From CAVSQX01 sp963730225 (GTDB lineage Bacteria; Planctomycetota; Phycisphaerae; Tepidisphaerales; Tepidisphaeraceae), in assembly GCA_963730225.1 (NCBI GenBank), contig CAVSQX010000004.1, positions 1,054,001 through 1,118,000 of the forward strand: a stretch of DNA of 64,000 nt. The letters are read 5' to 3'. The notes beneath the pieces are model-generated. The model was not told the DNA's origin. It searched no databases and saw nothing but the letters and a program-made list of their open reading frames with translations. A program made the position numbers and the translations under genes. Positions 16,341 to 25,528 of this stretch are shown piece after piece; within the stretch, counting starts at the first letter, position 1; every line of letters begins with the position of its first letter.

Positions 16341-16441
16341 TTCACCACGGAGGCAGGGAGAGCACAGAGAGAATCTCTGAATTGGATTCAACTCTTATCC
16401 GTCTTTTTCCTTCTCCGTGCCCTCCGTGGCTCCGTGGTGAA
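16341..16441. repeat. Inverted repeat of the CACCACGGAGG unit
   Basis: The left arm TTCACCACGGAGGCAGGGAG continues to GCACAGAGAGAA. The reverse complement of the right arm reads TTCACCACGGAGCCACGGAG and continues GGCACGGAGAAGGAA. The two arms face each other across about 35 nt between the DksA-like gene and lspA. A half copy is at 11834-11862. It looks like a small non-coding mobile or REP-like element. Confidence 0.7.
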
Positions 16442-16469
16442 CTCACCTTCTCGAAGCTAAGATCGCATC

Positions 16470-17036
16470 ATGGATGAAAAGCGAGTAGCGTGGAATTCTC
16501 CGTCAGCGGTGGCGCGATTGCTCATCACGGCGGGAATCGGATTGGGGCTGGATTTGTGGGCTAAGTGGGCGGCCGTGACGCGGCTGGAGGGGGCAGGTGT
16601 GGTCGATTTCATCCCGGGATGGATTCGATTCGAGTACACCAGCAACCGGGGAGCCGTGTTTGGAATCGCACAGGGACAGCGATTGATCTTCCTGGTGGTT
16701 TCGGGAGCGGCGATTGTTTTTCTGCTGTATTTGTTTGCGGCCAGCGCGGGGCGGTGGTTTTATCAGATCATTCTGGGAATGCTGCTGGCGGGCGTGATGG
16801 GGAATATGTACGACCGGGTGCGGTATGGGTATGTGCGCGACATGATTCACGCGCTGCCGGGCTGGTACTGGCCGGATTGGATGGCTCGCACGGCGGGGGT
16901 TTTGCCGAGGGAAGTGTTTCCGTGGATTTTTAATGTGGCCGACACGCTGCTGTGCGTGGGGGTGACGCTGATGCTGATTTACAGCGCGCTGCATCCGCAT
17001 ATGGGGAAAGACGCCCGGCCCGTTGGGCCGGCGTGA
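16470..17036 (+). CDS. lspA: Lipoprotein signal peptidase (signal peptidase II)
   Basis: Membrane aspartyl protease that cleaves prolipoprotein signal peptides. The 188-residue protein has four membrane segments and the conserved blocks: DLWAKWAAV, FEYTSNRGAVFGIA (NxGxxF), GNMYDRVRYGYVRDMI and FNVADTLLCVGV, with the two catalytic Asp residues in the last two blocks. It is a little longer than usual because of the HALPGWYWPDWMARTAGVLPRE periplasmic loop. Placed just after the DksA-like gene, a neighbourhood in which these two genes are often found together. Convergent with the DUF1501 gene 21 nt later. Confidence 0.95.
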   Translation: MDEKRVAWNSPSAVARLLITAGIGLGLDLWAKWAAVTRLEGAGVVDFIPGWIRFEYTSNRGAVFGIAQGQRLIFLVVSGAAIVFLLYLFAASAGRWFYQIILGMLLAGVMGNMYDRVRYGYVRDMIHALPGWYWPDWMARTAGVLPREVFPWIFNVADTLLCVGVTLMLIYSALHPHMGKDARPVGPA

Positions 17037-17057
17037 AACGGGGAGACACACGGCGCG

Positions 17058-18362
17058 TCAGGCTCGTAGGATGGGCAGCGTGGGGAATTGGTTGCCGAGA
17101 ATCGGCTTGCTGGGGGTGTCCATCCAGTTCTGCAAAATCGTGGCGTAGACGCTGCGGAAATCGACGTTGTATTTCAGGTCGCCTTGATCGAGATCCATCA
17201 GCGATGGATAACGGCCCAGCAGGCCGGGCACGATCTTGGGGCCCATGAGGAACATCGGGGCGGCTGCGCCGTGATCGGTTCCACCGCTGGCGTTCTGGAC
17301 GACGCGACGGCCGAATTCGCTGAAGGTCATCACCAAAACGCGATCCTGATTGTTCTGGGCTTTGAGATCGTTCCAGAAAGCGCTCAGGCCCTGGGCCATT
17401 TGGGTCATCAGTTGATCGTGGCGCGGCTTCTGGTTGGCGTGAGTGTCGAAGCCGGTGAGGGAGCAGTAATAGACGCGCGTCGGCAGGCCGCCGGCGATCA
17501 TGGCGGCGATGGTTTGCAGGCCGTTGCCGAATTCGCTGCCGGGATAACTCACGCTGGAGCGGTGATTGCGCGTCATGCGAATGATGTCGTCGCTGCTGAC
17601 CTGGGCGTCCATGGCGGTGCGCTCGAGGAAATCGAGCTGCGATGCGGGGGTGATGTCCATTTTCTTCTGGTACTTCGACGCCTCGGCCAGCGTGTTGGGC
17701 ATGAGGTTGGCCGGTTGCGTGGCGGGCGGCTGGTTGAGCTTTTCGTAGGCGGTGCGATCGTGGCCCTGATAACGGTAGGCTTCGGGGCGCTCGATCGAGA
17801 GGGGCATGACCTTCTCGCCCTGCATGGCCAGGGGAAGCTGATCGCCGATGGAGACACCAACGTGCGGATCGCAGCCGGGGCAGGCGTTGTCGAAATATCG
17901 TCCGACCCATCCGCTGGTGGCGATGTCACGGTCGGGCTGGGCGGATTCCCAGATGTCGGTGGAGCGGAAGTGGGAGCGATTGGGATTGGGGTAGCCGACA
18001 CCTTGCACGATGCCGAGGTGGCCGTCGTCGTAGAGGGCCTTGAGCGGAGCGAGATTGGGATGCAGGCCGACGTAATTGTCGATTTTCAGGACGGATTTGT
18101 TGTCGATGCCGATGACGGGACGGCCGCGGTGGTAGATGTCGTCGCCGTAGGGAACGACGGTGCTGAGGCCGTCGTTGCCGCCGCCGAGTTGCACGACGAC
18201 GAGGATTTTGCCGTCTTTCCCGTTGGGCTGTTGGAGAAGCGAGTCGGGGTTATCCAGAGCGAGGACGGTCTGGTTGAGGAAAGCGGGGATGGTGGCGGTG
18301 GCGGCCAGCAGGGCCACGCCTCGCTGCATGAACACGCGACGGGTGGAAAGATACTTTTGCAT
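17058..18362 (-). CDS. DUF1501 exported protein
   Basis: A 434-residue sulfatase-like-fold protein. The N-terminus STRRVFMQRGVALLAATATIPAFL is a twin-arginine-like signal. The body has the DUF1501 blocks: VVVQLGGGNDGLSTVVPYGD, LHPNLAPLKALYDDG, YPNPNRSHFRSTDIWESA, and near the end VLVMTFSEFGRRVVQNASGGTDHGAAAPMFLMG. The exact role is unknown; these proteins are abundant in planctomycetes and nearly always paired with a DUF1800 protein. Here that partner lies 21 nt upstream in the same direction. Confidence 0.93.
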   Translation of the reverse strand: MQKYLSTRRVFMQRGVALLAATATIPAFLNQTVLALDNPDSLLQQPNGKDGKILVVVQLGGGNDGLSTVVPYGDDIYHRGRPVIGIDNKSVLKIDNYVGLHPNLAPLKALYDDGHLGIVQGVGYPNPNRSHFRSTDIWESAQPDRDIATSGWVGRYFDNACPGCDPHVGVSIGDQLPLAMQGEKVMPLSIERPEAYRYQGHDRTAYEKLNQPPATQPANLMPNTLAEASKYQKKMDITPASQLDFLERTAMDAQVSSDDIIRMTRNHRSSVSYPGSEFGNGLQTIAAMIAGGLPTRVYYCSLTGFDTHANQKPRHDQLMTQMAQGLSAFWNDLKAQNNQDRVLVMTFSEFGRRVVQNASGGTDHGAAAPMFLMGPKIVPGLLGRYPSLMDLDQGDLKYNVDFRSVYATILQNWMDTPSKPILGNQFPTLPILRA

Positions 18363-18383
18363 AGGACGTTCTCCGAAGCATTC

Positions 18384-19880
18384 TCAGCACAATTGATATT
18401 CCGGCATCGACACAATCAACTGGATCATTTTACGCAGATTGTCGGGGCGATCGGGCCGGCCGGCCAGGGCGTCGATCAGAACCTGGCGCTTGTCGGGGGA
18501 GACGGGACGCTGAATGAGCCGTTGCAGCCAGATGTCGGCGACGGCGCCGCTGTCGTCGTCGCTGGATGGAGTGGGCTCAAAATCGACGGCGGGGAGATTG
18601 ACATCCTGATTGCGCTTGCCCTGGGTGGCGAACTTTTTCCCGGCGAGGCGCGGTTCCAGGGCCGGCCCGCTGCCGGCGAGATACATGGCGGTGTTGTAGC
18701 GGACGAAAAGCGTGCTGGTGTTGATCCAGATTCGCCCGCCCGGCCAGCCGCGGACGTTGGGCGGAGCAAACGGCACCTGGCCCATCTGCGTCAGCGGACC
18801 GAGCATGGCCCGCTGCGGGGGCATGTCCAGATCGAGCTGGCGGACGGTGCCCAGCACGAGTTGAATCGGACTTTTGATTTGTGAGCCGATCGCGTCGTCG
18901 CTGTAAAAGGCGCGGCTGGTGAGAATCGTGCGGACCAGCGGACGAATTTCGTAATGGTTGGAACGCAGCTCCGAGCCAATGGCTTCTGTGAGTTTGTCGT
19001 CGGGTTCCTCGTAGGCGAAATAACGGAAGAGCTTGGAGCCAATGAAACGGGCGGTCACGGGCTTGGAGAAGATGATGTCGATGACGTCGTCGCCGTTGAA
19101 GTTACCGGTGTAGCCGAGGAAAGTTTTGATGCCGTCGTCGTGGTCGAATTTGCGGAAGACGAAATCGTCGCCGTCGTGGGCCCAGCCGGTGAAGGCGCGG
19201 GCGCCCTGCTTGACGTCGTCTTCGGTGTAGTTGCCGATGCCGAGCGTGAACAGTTCCATGACTTCACGGGCGTAGTTTTCGTTGGGATGGGCTTTGCGGT
19301 TCTGGCTGTTGTTGAGGTAATCGAGCATCGCCGGATCGCGGCTGATGGCTTTGACGAAGGTGCGGAAATTTCCCAGGGCGTTGGTTCGGAGCAATTCGTT
19401 CTGCTTCCACATGAGCGTGGCGCTGCGCTCGTCCTTGGCGCTGGTGACGAAGTGTCCGTGCCAGAAGAGGGTGAGTTTCTCCTGCAGCGGATAGGGGCCG
19501 TAGGCCATGCGATTGAGCCACCAGGCGACGGTGGCGTTGATGGCTTCGCGGTTGGCCATCATGAGCTTCTGGCGCAGCTCCTTTTTTTCGTCGTCGCTTT
19601 TACCGGCGAGCATTTTGTTGATTTCGCGGAAGTCTTTGGGATAGCCGGCGACGGTGGAAAGATCGGGAACGTCGGTTTCGCTTTGCTCTTCGGCGCGGAG
19701 ATCGGGAAAATCCATGAGCCAGTCGACGGCATCCTGCGGGCCGAGCTTCGTGACTTTTTCGACTTCCTCTTCGGTGCCGCCGAAGCCGGCGCGGTTGAGC
19801 AGATGGGCGGCCTTGATGGCGTCGAAGGGATCGTCGGAGGTGGGCTTGTAGGGTTCGAGAAGAGGATGAGTTTCAGCCAT
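18384..19880 (-). CDS. DUF1800 domain protein
   Basis: A 498-residue DUF1800 protein: AAHLLNRAGFGGTEEEVE at the N-terminus, then MAYGPYPLQEKLTLFWHGHFV, NYAREVMELFTLGIGNYTEDDV, ARAFTGW and FAPPNVRGWPGGRIWINTST, all typical family blocks. ATG 19880 (MAETHPLLEP) has GGAG upstream; an in-frame start 9 codons earlier is less likely. No signal peptide is evident, unlike its DUF1501 partner. The pair is co-transcribed. Function unknown. Confidence 0.93.
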   Translation of the reverse strand: MAETHPLLEPYKPTSDDPFDAIKAAHLLNRAGFGGTEEEVEKVTKLGPQDAVDWLMDFPDLRAEEQSETDVPDLSTVAGYPKDFREINKMLAGKSDDEKKELRQKLMMANREAINATVAWWLNRMAYGPYPLQEKLTLFWHGHFVTSAKDERSATLMWKQNELLRTNALGNFRTFVKAISRDPAMLDYLNNSQNRKAHPNENYAREVMELFTLGIGNYTEDDVKQGARAFTGWAHDGDDFVFRKFDHDDGIKTFLGYTGNFNGDDVIDIIFSKPVTARFIGSKLFRYFAYEEPDDKLTEAIGSELRSNHYEIRPLVRTILTSRAFYSDDAIGSQIKSPIQLVLGTVRQLDLDMPPQRAMLGPLTQMGQVPFAPPNVRGWPGGRIWINTSTLFVRYNTAMYLAGSGPALEPRLAGKKFATQGKRNQDVNLPAVDFEPTPSSDDDSGAVADIWLQRLIQRPVSPDKRQVLIDALAGRPDRPDNLRKMIQLIVSMPEYQLC

Positions 19881-20008
19881 GGGATTCTCCGCCGGTCGAA
19901 TGTACAACGGCCGGACGCCACGCTTATTTCGGCTTTGCGTGCTACGGAGGGTATATTACCGTGCAAAGTGAGTGAAAAAGAGGTCCTTGGGAATTTCTCG
20001 GGTAAAAA

Positions 20009-20896
20009 ATGGCTGAAAATCGAGAGATTTTGCTGCGTCTGGGGCATTCGCCCGATCCGGACGATGCATTCATGTTTTACGGATTGGCGAAAAATCGGCT
20101 TGCGACCGGGCGATACCGCTTCGAGCACATATTGCAGGATATACAGACGCTCAATCAGCGGGCCATGCGAGCCGAGCTGGAGATTACGGCGATTTCGATC
20201 CATGCGTATCCGTATGTCGCGGAGCGATACGCGCTGACCAGTTGCGGCAGCTCGATGGGGGACAATTATGGGCCGATGGTGATCGCCCGGCGGGAGGCGT
20301 CGATCGAATCGCTGCGCGGGAAAACGATCGCGATTCCGGGTGAGCTGACGACGGCGTTTCTGGCGTTGCAATTGTGTTTGGGCAAGGGCGCGAAAAAAGG
20401 ATCGTCGGAAAAATCGGCGGCGTTTTTTTACGAGGTCGTGCACTTCGATCAGATTCCCGCTCATGTGCGCGATGGAAAAGCGGATGCGGGGCTGATCATT
20501 CACGAAGGGCAACTGACGTATCAGACATTCGGGCTGCAACTGATCGCCGACCTGGGGGTCTGGTGGCATCAGAAAACCGATCTGCCGCTGCCGCTGGGCG
20601 GGAATTGCATCCGAAAGGATCTGGGCGCGACGGTGATGCAGGAAGTGACCGACATTCTCAAGCAGTCGATTCAATTCAGCCTGGATCATCGAGATGAAGC
20701 GGTGAAATATTCGCTGCAATTCGGGCGCGATCTGGATCAGAAATTGGCCGACCAATTCGTGGGAATGTACGTGAACAACTGGACGCTGGATTACGGCCCG
20801 CGCGGACGAGCGGCGATCGATCGGTTGTTGCACGATGGCGCGGCGGCGGGACTTGTGCCGGCAGCTGGGGAGATTCAGTATGTCGCCGCTCGTTGA
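20009..20896 (+). CDS. mqnD: 1,4-dihydroxy-6-naphthoate synthase
   Basis: Converts the cyclic futalosine product of MqnC to 1,4-dihydroxy-6-naphthoate, the first naphthoquinone ring intermediate of the alternative menaquinone pathway. The 295-residue periplasmic-binding-protein-like fold has the MqnD blocks LGHSPDPDDAFMFYGLA, TAISIHAYPYVAERYAL, SCGSSMGDNYGPMVIARR and ADAGLIIHEGQLTYQ (with the catalytic His), and DLGVWWHQKTDLPLPLGGN. Divergent from DUF1800. A TATATT at 19952-19957 could be a -10 element, but no good -35 is visible. Confidence 0.96.
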   Translation: MAENREILLRLGHSPDPDDAFMFYGLAKNRLATGRYRFEHILQDIQTLNQRAMRAELEITAISIHAYPYVAERYALTSCGSSMGDNYGPMVIARREASIESLRGKTIAIPGELTTAFLALQLCLGKGAKKGSSEKSAAFFYEVVHFDQIPAHVRDGKADAGLIIHEGQLTYQTFGLQLIADLGVWWHQKTDLPLPLGGNCIRKDLGATVMQEVTDILKQSIQFSLDHRDEAVKYSLQFGRDLDQKLADQFVGMYVNNWTLDYGPRGRAAIDRLLHDGAAAGLVPAAGEIQYVAAR

Positions 20897-20920
20897 AGAG
20901 TTTTTCTCCGCGGCGGTGGT

Positions 20921-21839
20921 TCAGGTCTGACCCGTCCAGCTTCCCTGCGGGTCGGCGGTTTTGAAGGCGGCGCGAATCTTCTTCACGGCATCCTCGGGCA
21001 GCGGACCTTTCTCAATCAGGGCCAGATTGGCCCGACCGTTTTCCGGGCTGGTGGTGCCGATGATGGCGCAGTGAACGCCTTCGATGCCCAGCGTGAATCG
21101 CAGGGCGATTTCGGGCCAATCGGCGTCGGTGAAGCCCAGATCGGTCGGCTGCAATTTCAGCTTCTCCAGGCGCTCGACGTAGGTTTTGACGTACATGCGG
21201 TACAAACCCTGCTGCTCGGATATGTCCTTCCAGGCGGCGTTGGCGATGGGCCGCTTGGCCAAAACGCCGACGTTGTTTTTACGGCAGATGGGCAGAACCT
21301 TGTCGATGTTCAACTGATCGACGAGGTTGATCGACATTTCGATCACCGAGATTTCTTTCAACCCGGCGGCGTGGGCGGCGGCATCGTTGTCGCCGCTGTA
21401 GCCGATGAATTTGATTTTCCCGGCGTGGCGGGCTTTGAGCAGCGGCTCGATCACGCCGCCGTTTTGCAGCGTGGCCAGATCGCAGGAGTGCAGAAGCATC
21501 ACGTCGATGTGATCGGTGTTCAGCTTCTGCAAAGAGCGGTCGATGGTTCGGGAAATCAGGGCGGGAGTCCAGGCGGATTCGCTTAGATCGTGCAGTTTCC
21601 CGCCGCACTTGGAGACGACCACGAATTCGTGTCGGCGATGGCCGATCGCGGCGGCGATCAGCTCCTCGGAGCCGGGATAGCTGGCGGCGGTGTCGATCAG
21701 GTTGACGCCGGCATCGAGCATCAGATTCAGGATGTCGCCGGCCCGATGGCGATCCGTATTCAGATACCCGACCGGAGGCACTGCCGAATCCTAGCGGGGA
21801 AACGCTCAGACCGGTGCTGCCCAACGGGTGCTTGGTCAT
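20921..21839 (-). CDS. Aldo/keto reductase, frameshifted near the N-terminus
   Basis: NADPH-dependent oxidoreductase family. The start ATG 21839 gives MTKHPLGSTGLSVSPLGFG, the normal AKR N-terminus, in one frame. The rest (PPVGYLNTDRHRAGDI..., with GVNLIDTAASYPGSEELI, VVSKCGG, IDVMLLHSCD and IIGTTSPENG) is in another. The break lies at about 21778-21785, where one base is missing from GCAGTGCCTCC. As written, a GTG start at 21781 would give a 286-residue protein lacking the first beta strand. The catalytic Tyr position carries Y in ASYPGSE. It lies 50 nt downstream of the pseudopilin operon but is probably unrelated to it. Confidence 0.8.
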
Positions 21840-21889
21840 TCTGGGATTCTATATAAACGGGGAGGAATGGAGAATGCAAAAACCGGCGG

Positions 21890-22276
21890 TTACTGCATCT
21901 GCCAGCCGGAAGCATCCCTGGAAAAATGAACCTCGGTTTCGACATGCCTGCCGCCCAGGACCGCGTCCACATTCACCGGCGCGGCGTCGCTTGTCGGAGT
22001 CAACCGAATGCTCACTTTCGCCCCCTGGCTGGCCAATTCATCGGGCAAAGACAACTGGACAACCGCGGAAGCAGAATTCTGCTGAAGCAACTGGCGGGCT
22101 TGAAGGATGCCGGCGAGCGACAGTTGGCGAAGCTGCGCCTGGGCGGATTCGTCGGCGGTGCGGCGGATGTCGGCGGAGAAGGAGCGAGATAATTCGGTCA
22201 ATGCCAGCCCCACCAGCGCCAACATCGTCAGCGCGATCGTCGTGGCAACAAATCCTCGGAGCGGTCTGCGGCTCAT
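21890..22276 (-). CDS. GspK/PilX-like minor pseudopilin
   Basis: A 128-residue protein with a prepilin-like start: RRPLRG then FVATTIALTMLALVGLALTELS. Cleavage after Gly would leave a hydrophobic stretch without the usual Glu5, as in GspK. It is much shorter than GspK and lacks its large globular domain. The start overlaps the upstream GspJ-like stop (ATGA, 22273-22276). Last gene of the seven-gene type II secretion-like operon. Confidence 0.65.
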   Translation of the reverse strand: MSRRPLRGFVATTIALTMLALVGLALTELSRSFSADIRRTADESAQAQLRQLSLAGILQARQLLQQNSASAVVQLSLPDELASQGAKVSIRLTPTSDAAPVNVDAVLGGRHVETEVHFSRDASGWQMQ

Positions 22277-22719
22277 GGGGCGCTCCGAAGAATATCCCGT
22301 GAACAGGCCAGCGCGATCTGATCGGCGGGATCGTCGGCGCCGACCGGTTGAATCAGCACGATCGCACCCTGCCGACGGAATTCGACGGCGCGGCCAATCT
22401 GCCACGAGCGCCGCTCGGCCGGATCGCTTCGGGCCAGCTCGCCTTTGCCGTCGCTTTGCCAAACGACGGTGCGTCCGTCGGATGGGTGAACCAGCAATTG
22501 GCCCTGTCCGGAAATCTCCCATGAAGCCGCGGTGAACAAATCCGCCCGCAGGGTGGAGATGGCGGCGTCGAAGCGAATGGGCGGCTCGATGGAAACACCG
22601 CTGCGGGTCAGCACGCGCATCGTCGAGCCGAATAACTGCGACGCCAAAAGAAAGAACACGACCAGCGTCCCGAGGACAAAAAGCATTTCGATGATGGAAA
22701 AGCCCGAAGCTTTTTTCAT
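22273..22719 (-). CDS. Pseudopilin (GspJ-like)
   Basis: A 148-residue protein. MKKASG followed by FSIIEMLFVLGTLVVFFLLASQLFG is a textbook type IV prepilin leader with Glu5. The C-terminal part has a short beta-rich domain (GRTVVWQSDGKGELARSD...). ATG 22719 overlaps the previous stop as ATGA; a longer in-frame reading upstream is not needed. By position and size it corresponds to GspJ. Confidence 0.72.
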   Translation of the reverse strand: MKKASGFSIIEMLFVLGTLVVFFLLASQLFGSTMRVLTRSGVSIEPPIRFDAAISTLRADLFTAASWEISGQGQLLVHPSDGRTVVWQSDGKGELARSDPAERRSWQIGRAVEFRRQGAIVLIQPVGADDPADQIALACSRDILRSAP

Positions 22720-23072
22720 CGGGGCGCTCCGGCGGGAACAACGCCGAAAACCGTCGCTTGCTGGCCACGGACGGCGGCGTGAGCAACGGCCCAAGTGTAT
22801 CCGGCAGGCGCTTGCCCACCGGCGGTGGGATGAATTTCGATTTGCTCGGCGGCGGCCGGCTGGGGAAGCGGCTGGGCGAGCTGGAGATTCAGCAGCGCGT
22901 GCTCGGCCAGCCGGGTGGCGGCGCGGGAATCGGCCAAACGCCGCTGCGCGGAGTTCTGCCGGGTGACGGCCGACGCCAGGAGAATAGCGACCATGCTGAC
23001 GATGAAGAGCCCGACCATGACGTCGGCGGCGAAGATTCCTCTTTGTCGGGTTTGTCGGGGCAATCGGCTCAT
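22716..23072 (-). CDS. Pseudopilin (GspI-like), atypical leader
   Basis: A 118-residue protein with a short basic leader (MSRLPRQTRQRG) and a hydrophobic helix IFAADVMVGLFIVSMVAILLA. Position 5 after the Gly is Asp, not Glu. The helix is followed by SRAATRLAEHALLNLQLAQ, similar to the GspI/GspH second segment, and a small C-terminal domain. ATG 23072 is 7 nt after the GspF-like stop at 23080. Confidence 0.62.
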   Translation of the reverse strand: MSRLPRQTRQRGIFAADVMVGLFIVSMVAILLASAVTRQNSAQRRLADSRAATRLAEHALLNLQLAQPLPQPAAAEQIEIHPTAGGQAPAGYTWAVAHAAVRGQQATVFGVVPAGAPR

Positions 23073-23079
23073 GTATTCC

Positions 23080-24260
23080 TCAACCCACGCGCGCAATCAG
23101 AACGATCAGCGGAAGAAAAAGACCCAACATTACGATGGCGACGATGACGCCGAAAAAAATCACGACGGCCGGGACGGCCGCTCCGCGGGCCAGGATTTTG
23201 AGGCGGCTGAAACGAGAGCGGTAGTATCGGCCCAGGAAACGAAACACCTCCGCATCGCCGGCGGCGGCCTGGCCGGTGGCCATCATGCCGGCGAATAATT
23301 TCGGCATTCCCGCTTCGGCGGCGGCGGCGGGCGCAGGCGCGCCTGGATCAACTTTTCCACCCAGGCCCGTAATTTCAGCCGAAGCGACCAACCGACGGAT
23401 AGATCCGACGCATCCTGCACGGCTTCGATCAGGGGCAAACCGGCGTCCAAGGCATCGGCGAGAACCTGGCAGACATCGGCCAGATCGCGATTCCGGGCAA
23501 ACCACGCGGGGATGGGCCAACGGCCGCTGCGCCGCGGCCAGAAACGCTCCCAGGCGGCGGCCATGAAAAACAGCGTGACGCCCAGCAGCACCATCGGAGC
23601 GAAGATCGGCTCCAAGGCATGCCACACGCCCAGCAGGTCCAGCGTCAGCCCAGGCAGCGGCACATGAAAGTCATGGAAAATCTGCTGGAATTTCGGCAGC
23701 ACGAACAGATTGGTCAGCCCGTAGACGGAGGCAAGGACGAGGGTCATGCCGATGGGATAGGCGGTGTAAAAAATATGCTCGGTGGGATCGCGCGGCTGGC
23801 GTTGGCGCTGCTCGCGCAGCAGACGATCAAGGGCCAGCGGCAATCGACCGACGCGCTCGGAAGAATGAATCAATCCGAGAGCCCGCGGTGGAATTTCCGG
23901 GACGGCGAATTCCAGCGCGACGGCGACATTGTCGCCGGACTCGATTCGCCGGCACAGATCTTTGAGTCGGGATTTGAGCGGATGGTGCTCGCTGGCGGCG
24001 GCGGCGGCGAGCATCTGGGGAAGAGGCAGATTGAGGCGAACGGCCTGTTCCAGATAGGTGAGCACGATGGCGGCGCGACGGCCGCGCACGCCACGGAAAA
24101 CCTGGAGGCCGAGCATCAGCACGAAAATTCCGAGCACCGGCGCGGCGTAGGTCGGCGCATCGCCCGCCAGCGAGAATCCCAAAAGCACCAGCGACCCAAC
24201 CACGACCACAAGCCAGAACAGCGATTCGACGACAAACCAGATGGATCGCAGAATTTCCAT
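23080..24260 (-). CDS. gspF: GspF-like inner membrane protein, frameshifted
   Basis: Second of two adjacent T2SS inner-membrane platform genes. The first part (ATG 24260, MEILRSIWFVVESLFWLVVVV) carries N-terminal membrane segments, GspF repeat 1 (YLEQAVRLNLPLPQML...RIESGDNVAVALE) and the start of repeat 2 (LADALDAGLPLIEAVQDASDL). The end (GMPKLFAGMMATGQAAAGDAEVFRFLGRYYRSRF and a final membrane segment) is in another frame. The break is at 23341-23346; one more G in CCAGGCGCG restores EKLIQGAPAPA. It differs from its neighbour by two extra N-terminal membrane helices. Confidence 0.72.
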
Positions 24261-24266
24261 GACGAT

Positions 24267-25517
24267 TTACCAGAACCAGTGCGCGCCGCCGCCGTAACGG
24301 GGTCCGCTGACCGACTGGATCAGACTGATCAGCGGTGCGAACATCGCCACCACGACGATGCCGATGAGCACGGCGACGACGATCACCAGTGCGGGCATCA
24401 GAATGACGGGAATCAGGGCCGTTCGCAGCTCGGCCTGCTGCTGGAACATCTGGCTGAGGGTGTCGAGAGCTTCGGGCAAATCCTGGCTTTTGGCGGCGAA
24501 GGCGATGGCGGCGGTCACGGTGGGAGGAATCAATCGGCCGAGGCGAACCTGCTCGATGGGTTGGCCCGCTTCCAGTGCGGCGATGATTTTACGGCCGGCG
24601 CGGCGCATGGCCGGGGAGCCGACGGCATCGCCGGCAAGACGAACGGCGGTGGGCAGATCGGCGTGGGCCATCACGCCCAGACGCAGGGCATCGCACCAGC
24701 GGGCCAGCAGATTGCGCCGCAGCGCTTCGCCCAGCAAGGGCAGCGGAAAAACCAGAGTTTCCACGATCGCCTGGGCCCAGCCGCGCCGCCGCACCAACGC
24801 CCACAGCAGCGGGCCGCCGATGAGAATCAACGCCAGAGCGATGAGCAGAGCGGGCCAAATCTGTCGAACAAAATCCGCGGTGGACAGGACCATCTCCGTG
24901 ATTCCGGGCAGATCGGTATGGAAGTCGGCAAAAATCTTGTTGAACTGCGGCAGCACAAAGACGCCCAGAAAACTGACGACGAGAATGAGGCTGATCACGA
25001 CAAACAGCGGATAGGAAATCGCCCGCCAGAGCGCGGAGCGCATTTTGGCGACCATGTCGAGATGTCGGCCGAGATTCAGCAGCATGCCGGAAAGATTTCC
25101 ACTGGCGACGCCGGCGTAAACCAGCTCGCCGTAGAGGGGCGGGAATTTGTCGGCGTGGCGATCAAACGCTTCGGCCAGGCTGGCCCCGCTTTCGGTTTCG
25201 GCCACGACCTGCCGAATCGTTTGCGCCAATCGGCCGGAGCGCATGTCCTGAGCGATCAACCGCAGGCTCTGCTCGACGGGCAATCCGGCGGTGGTGAGGT
25301 GGGCCAGTTGGAGATTGAAGGTTTGAAAATCCTCGCCGCGGAGCGGCTTGGCGCGAGGAACGGGGGCGGCGGGATCGATCTGAATCACGCGCAACTGCAT
25401 CGCGGCCAGACGACGGTTGGCGTCGTCCAGCGAAGCGGCTTGAATCGTGCCCGACATCGCTTCGCCCTCGATTGTCTGGGCGCGGAACAAGAAGCTCGCG
25501 GCGTTGATGGTGCTCAT
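24267..25517 (-). CDS. gspF: GspF/PilC-type inner membrane platform protein
   Basis: A complete 416-residue GspF: small N-terminal domain (FLFRAQTIEGEAMSGTIQA), first T2SSF repeat (FNLQLAHLTTAGLPVEQSLRLIAQD...GELVYAGVASGNLSGML), membrane helices around YPLFVVISLILVVSFLGVFVLPQFNKIF, second repeat (WCDALRLGVMAHADLPTAVRLAGDA), and a last helix VVAVLIGIVVVAMFAPLISLIQSVSG. It anchors the assembly ATPase and pseudopilins in the inner membrane. Tight spacing (6 nt and 11 nt) to its neighbours. Confidence 0.88.
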   Translation of the reverse strand: MSTINAASFLFRAQTIEGEAMSGTIQAASLDDANRRLAAMQLRVIQIDPAAPVPRAKPLRGEDFQTFNLQLAHLTTAGLPVEQSLRLIAQDMRSGRLAQTIRQVVAETESGASLAEAFDRHADKFPPLYGELVYAGVASGNLSGMLLNLGRHLDMVAKMRSALWRAISYPLFVVISLILVVSFLGVFVLPQFNKIFADFHTDLPGITEMVLSTADFVRQIWPALLIALALILIGGPLLWALVRRRGWAQAIVETLVFPLPLLGEALRRNLLARWCDALRLGVMAHADLPTAVRLAGDAVGSPAMRRAGRKIIAALEAGQPIEQVRLGRLIPPTVTAAIAFAAKSQDLPEALDTLSQMFQQQAELRTALIPVILMPALVIVVAVLIGIVVVAMFAPLISLIQSVSGPRYGGGAHWFW

Positions 25518-25528
25518 GGGGCGAAGAA

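Noticed and set aside
17088..18884. 598-codon plus-strand frame over DUF1501
   Set aside because: Val/Gly/Asp-rich antisense shadow; the minus-strand protein has a signal peptide and family blocks.
21890..22819. A 309-residue protein starting at 22819
   Set aside because: The first 180 residues are antiparallel-frame junk over the GspJ/GspI genes; a prepilin-like start at 22276 gives a compact GspK-like protein.
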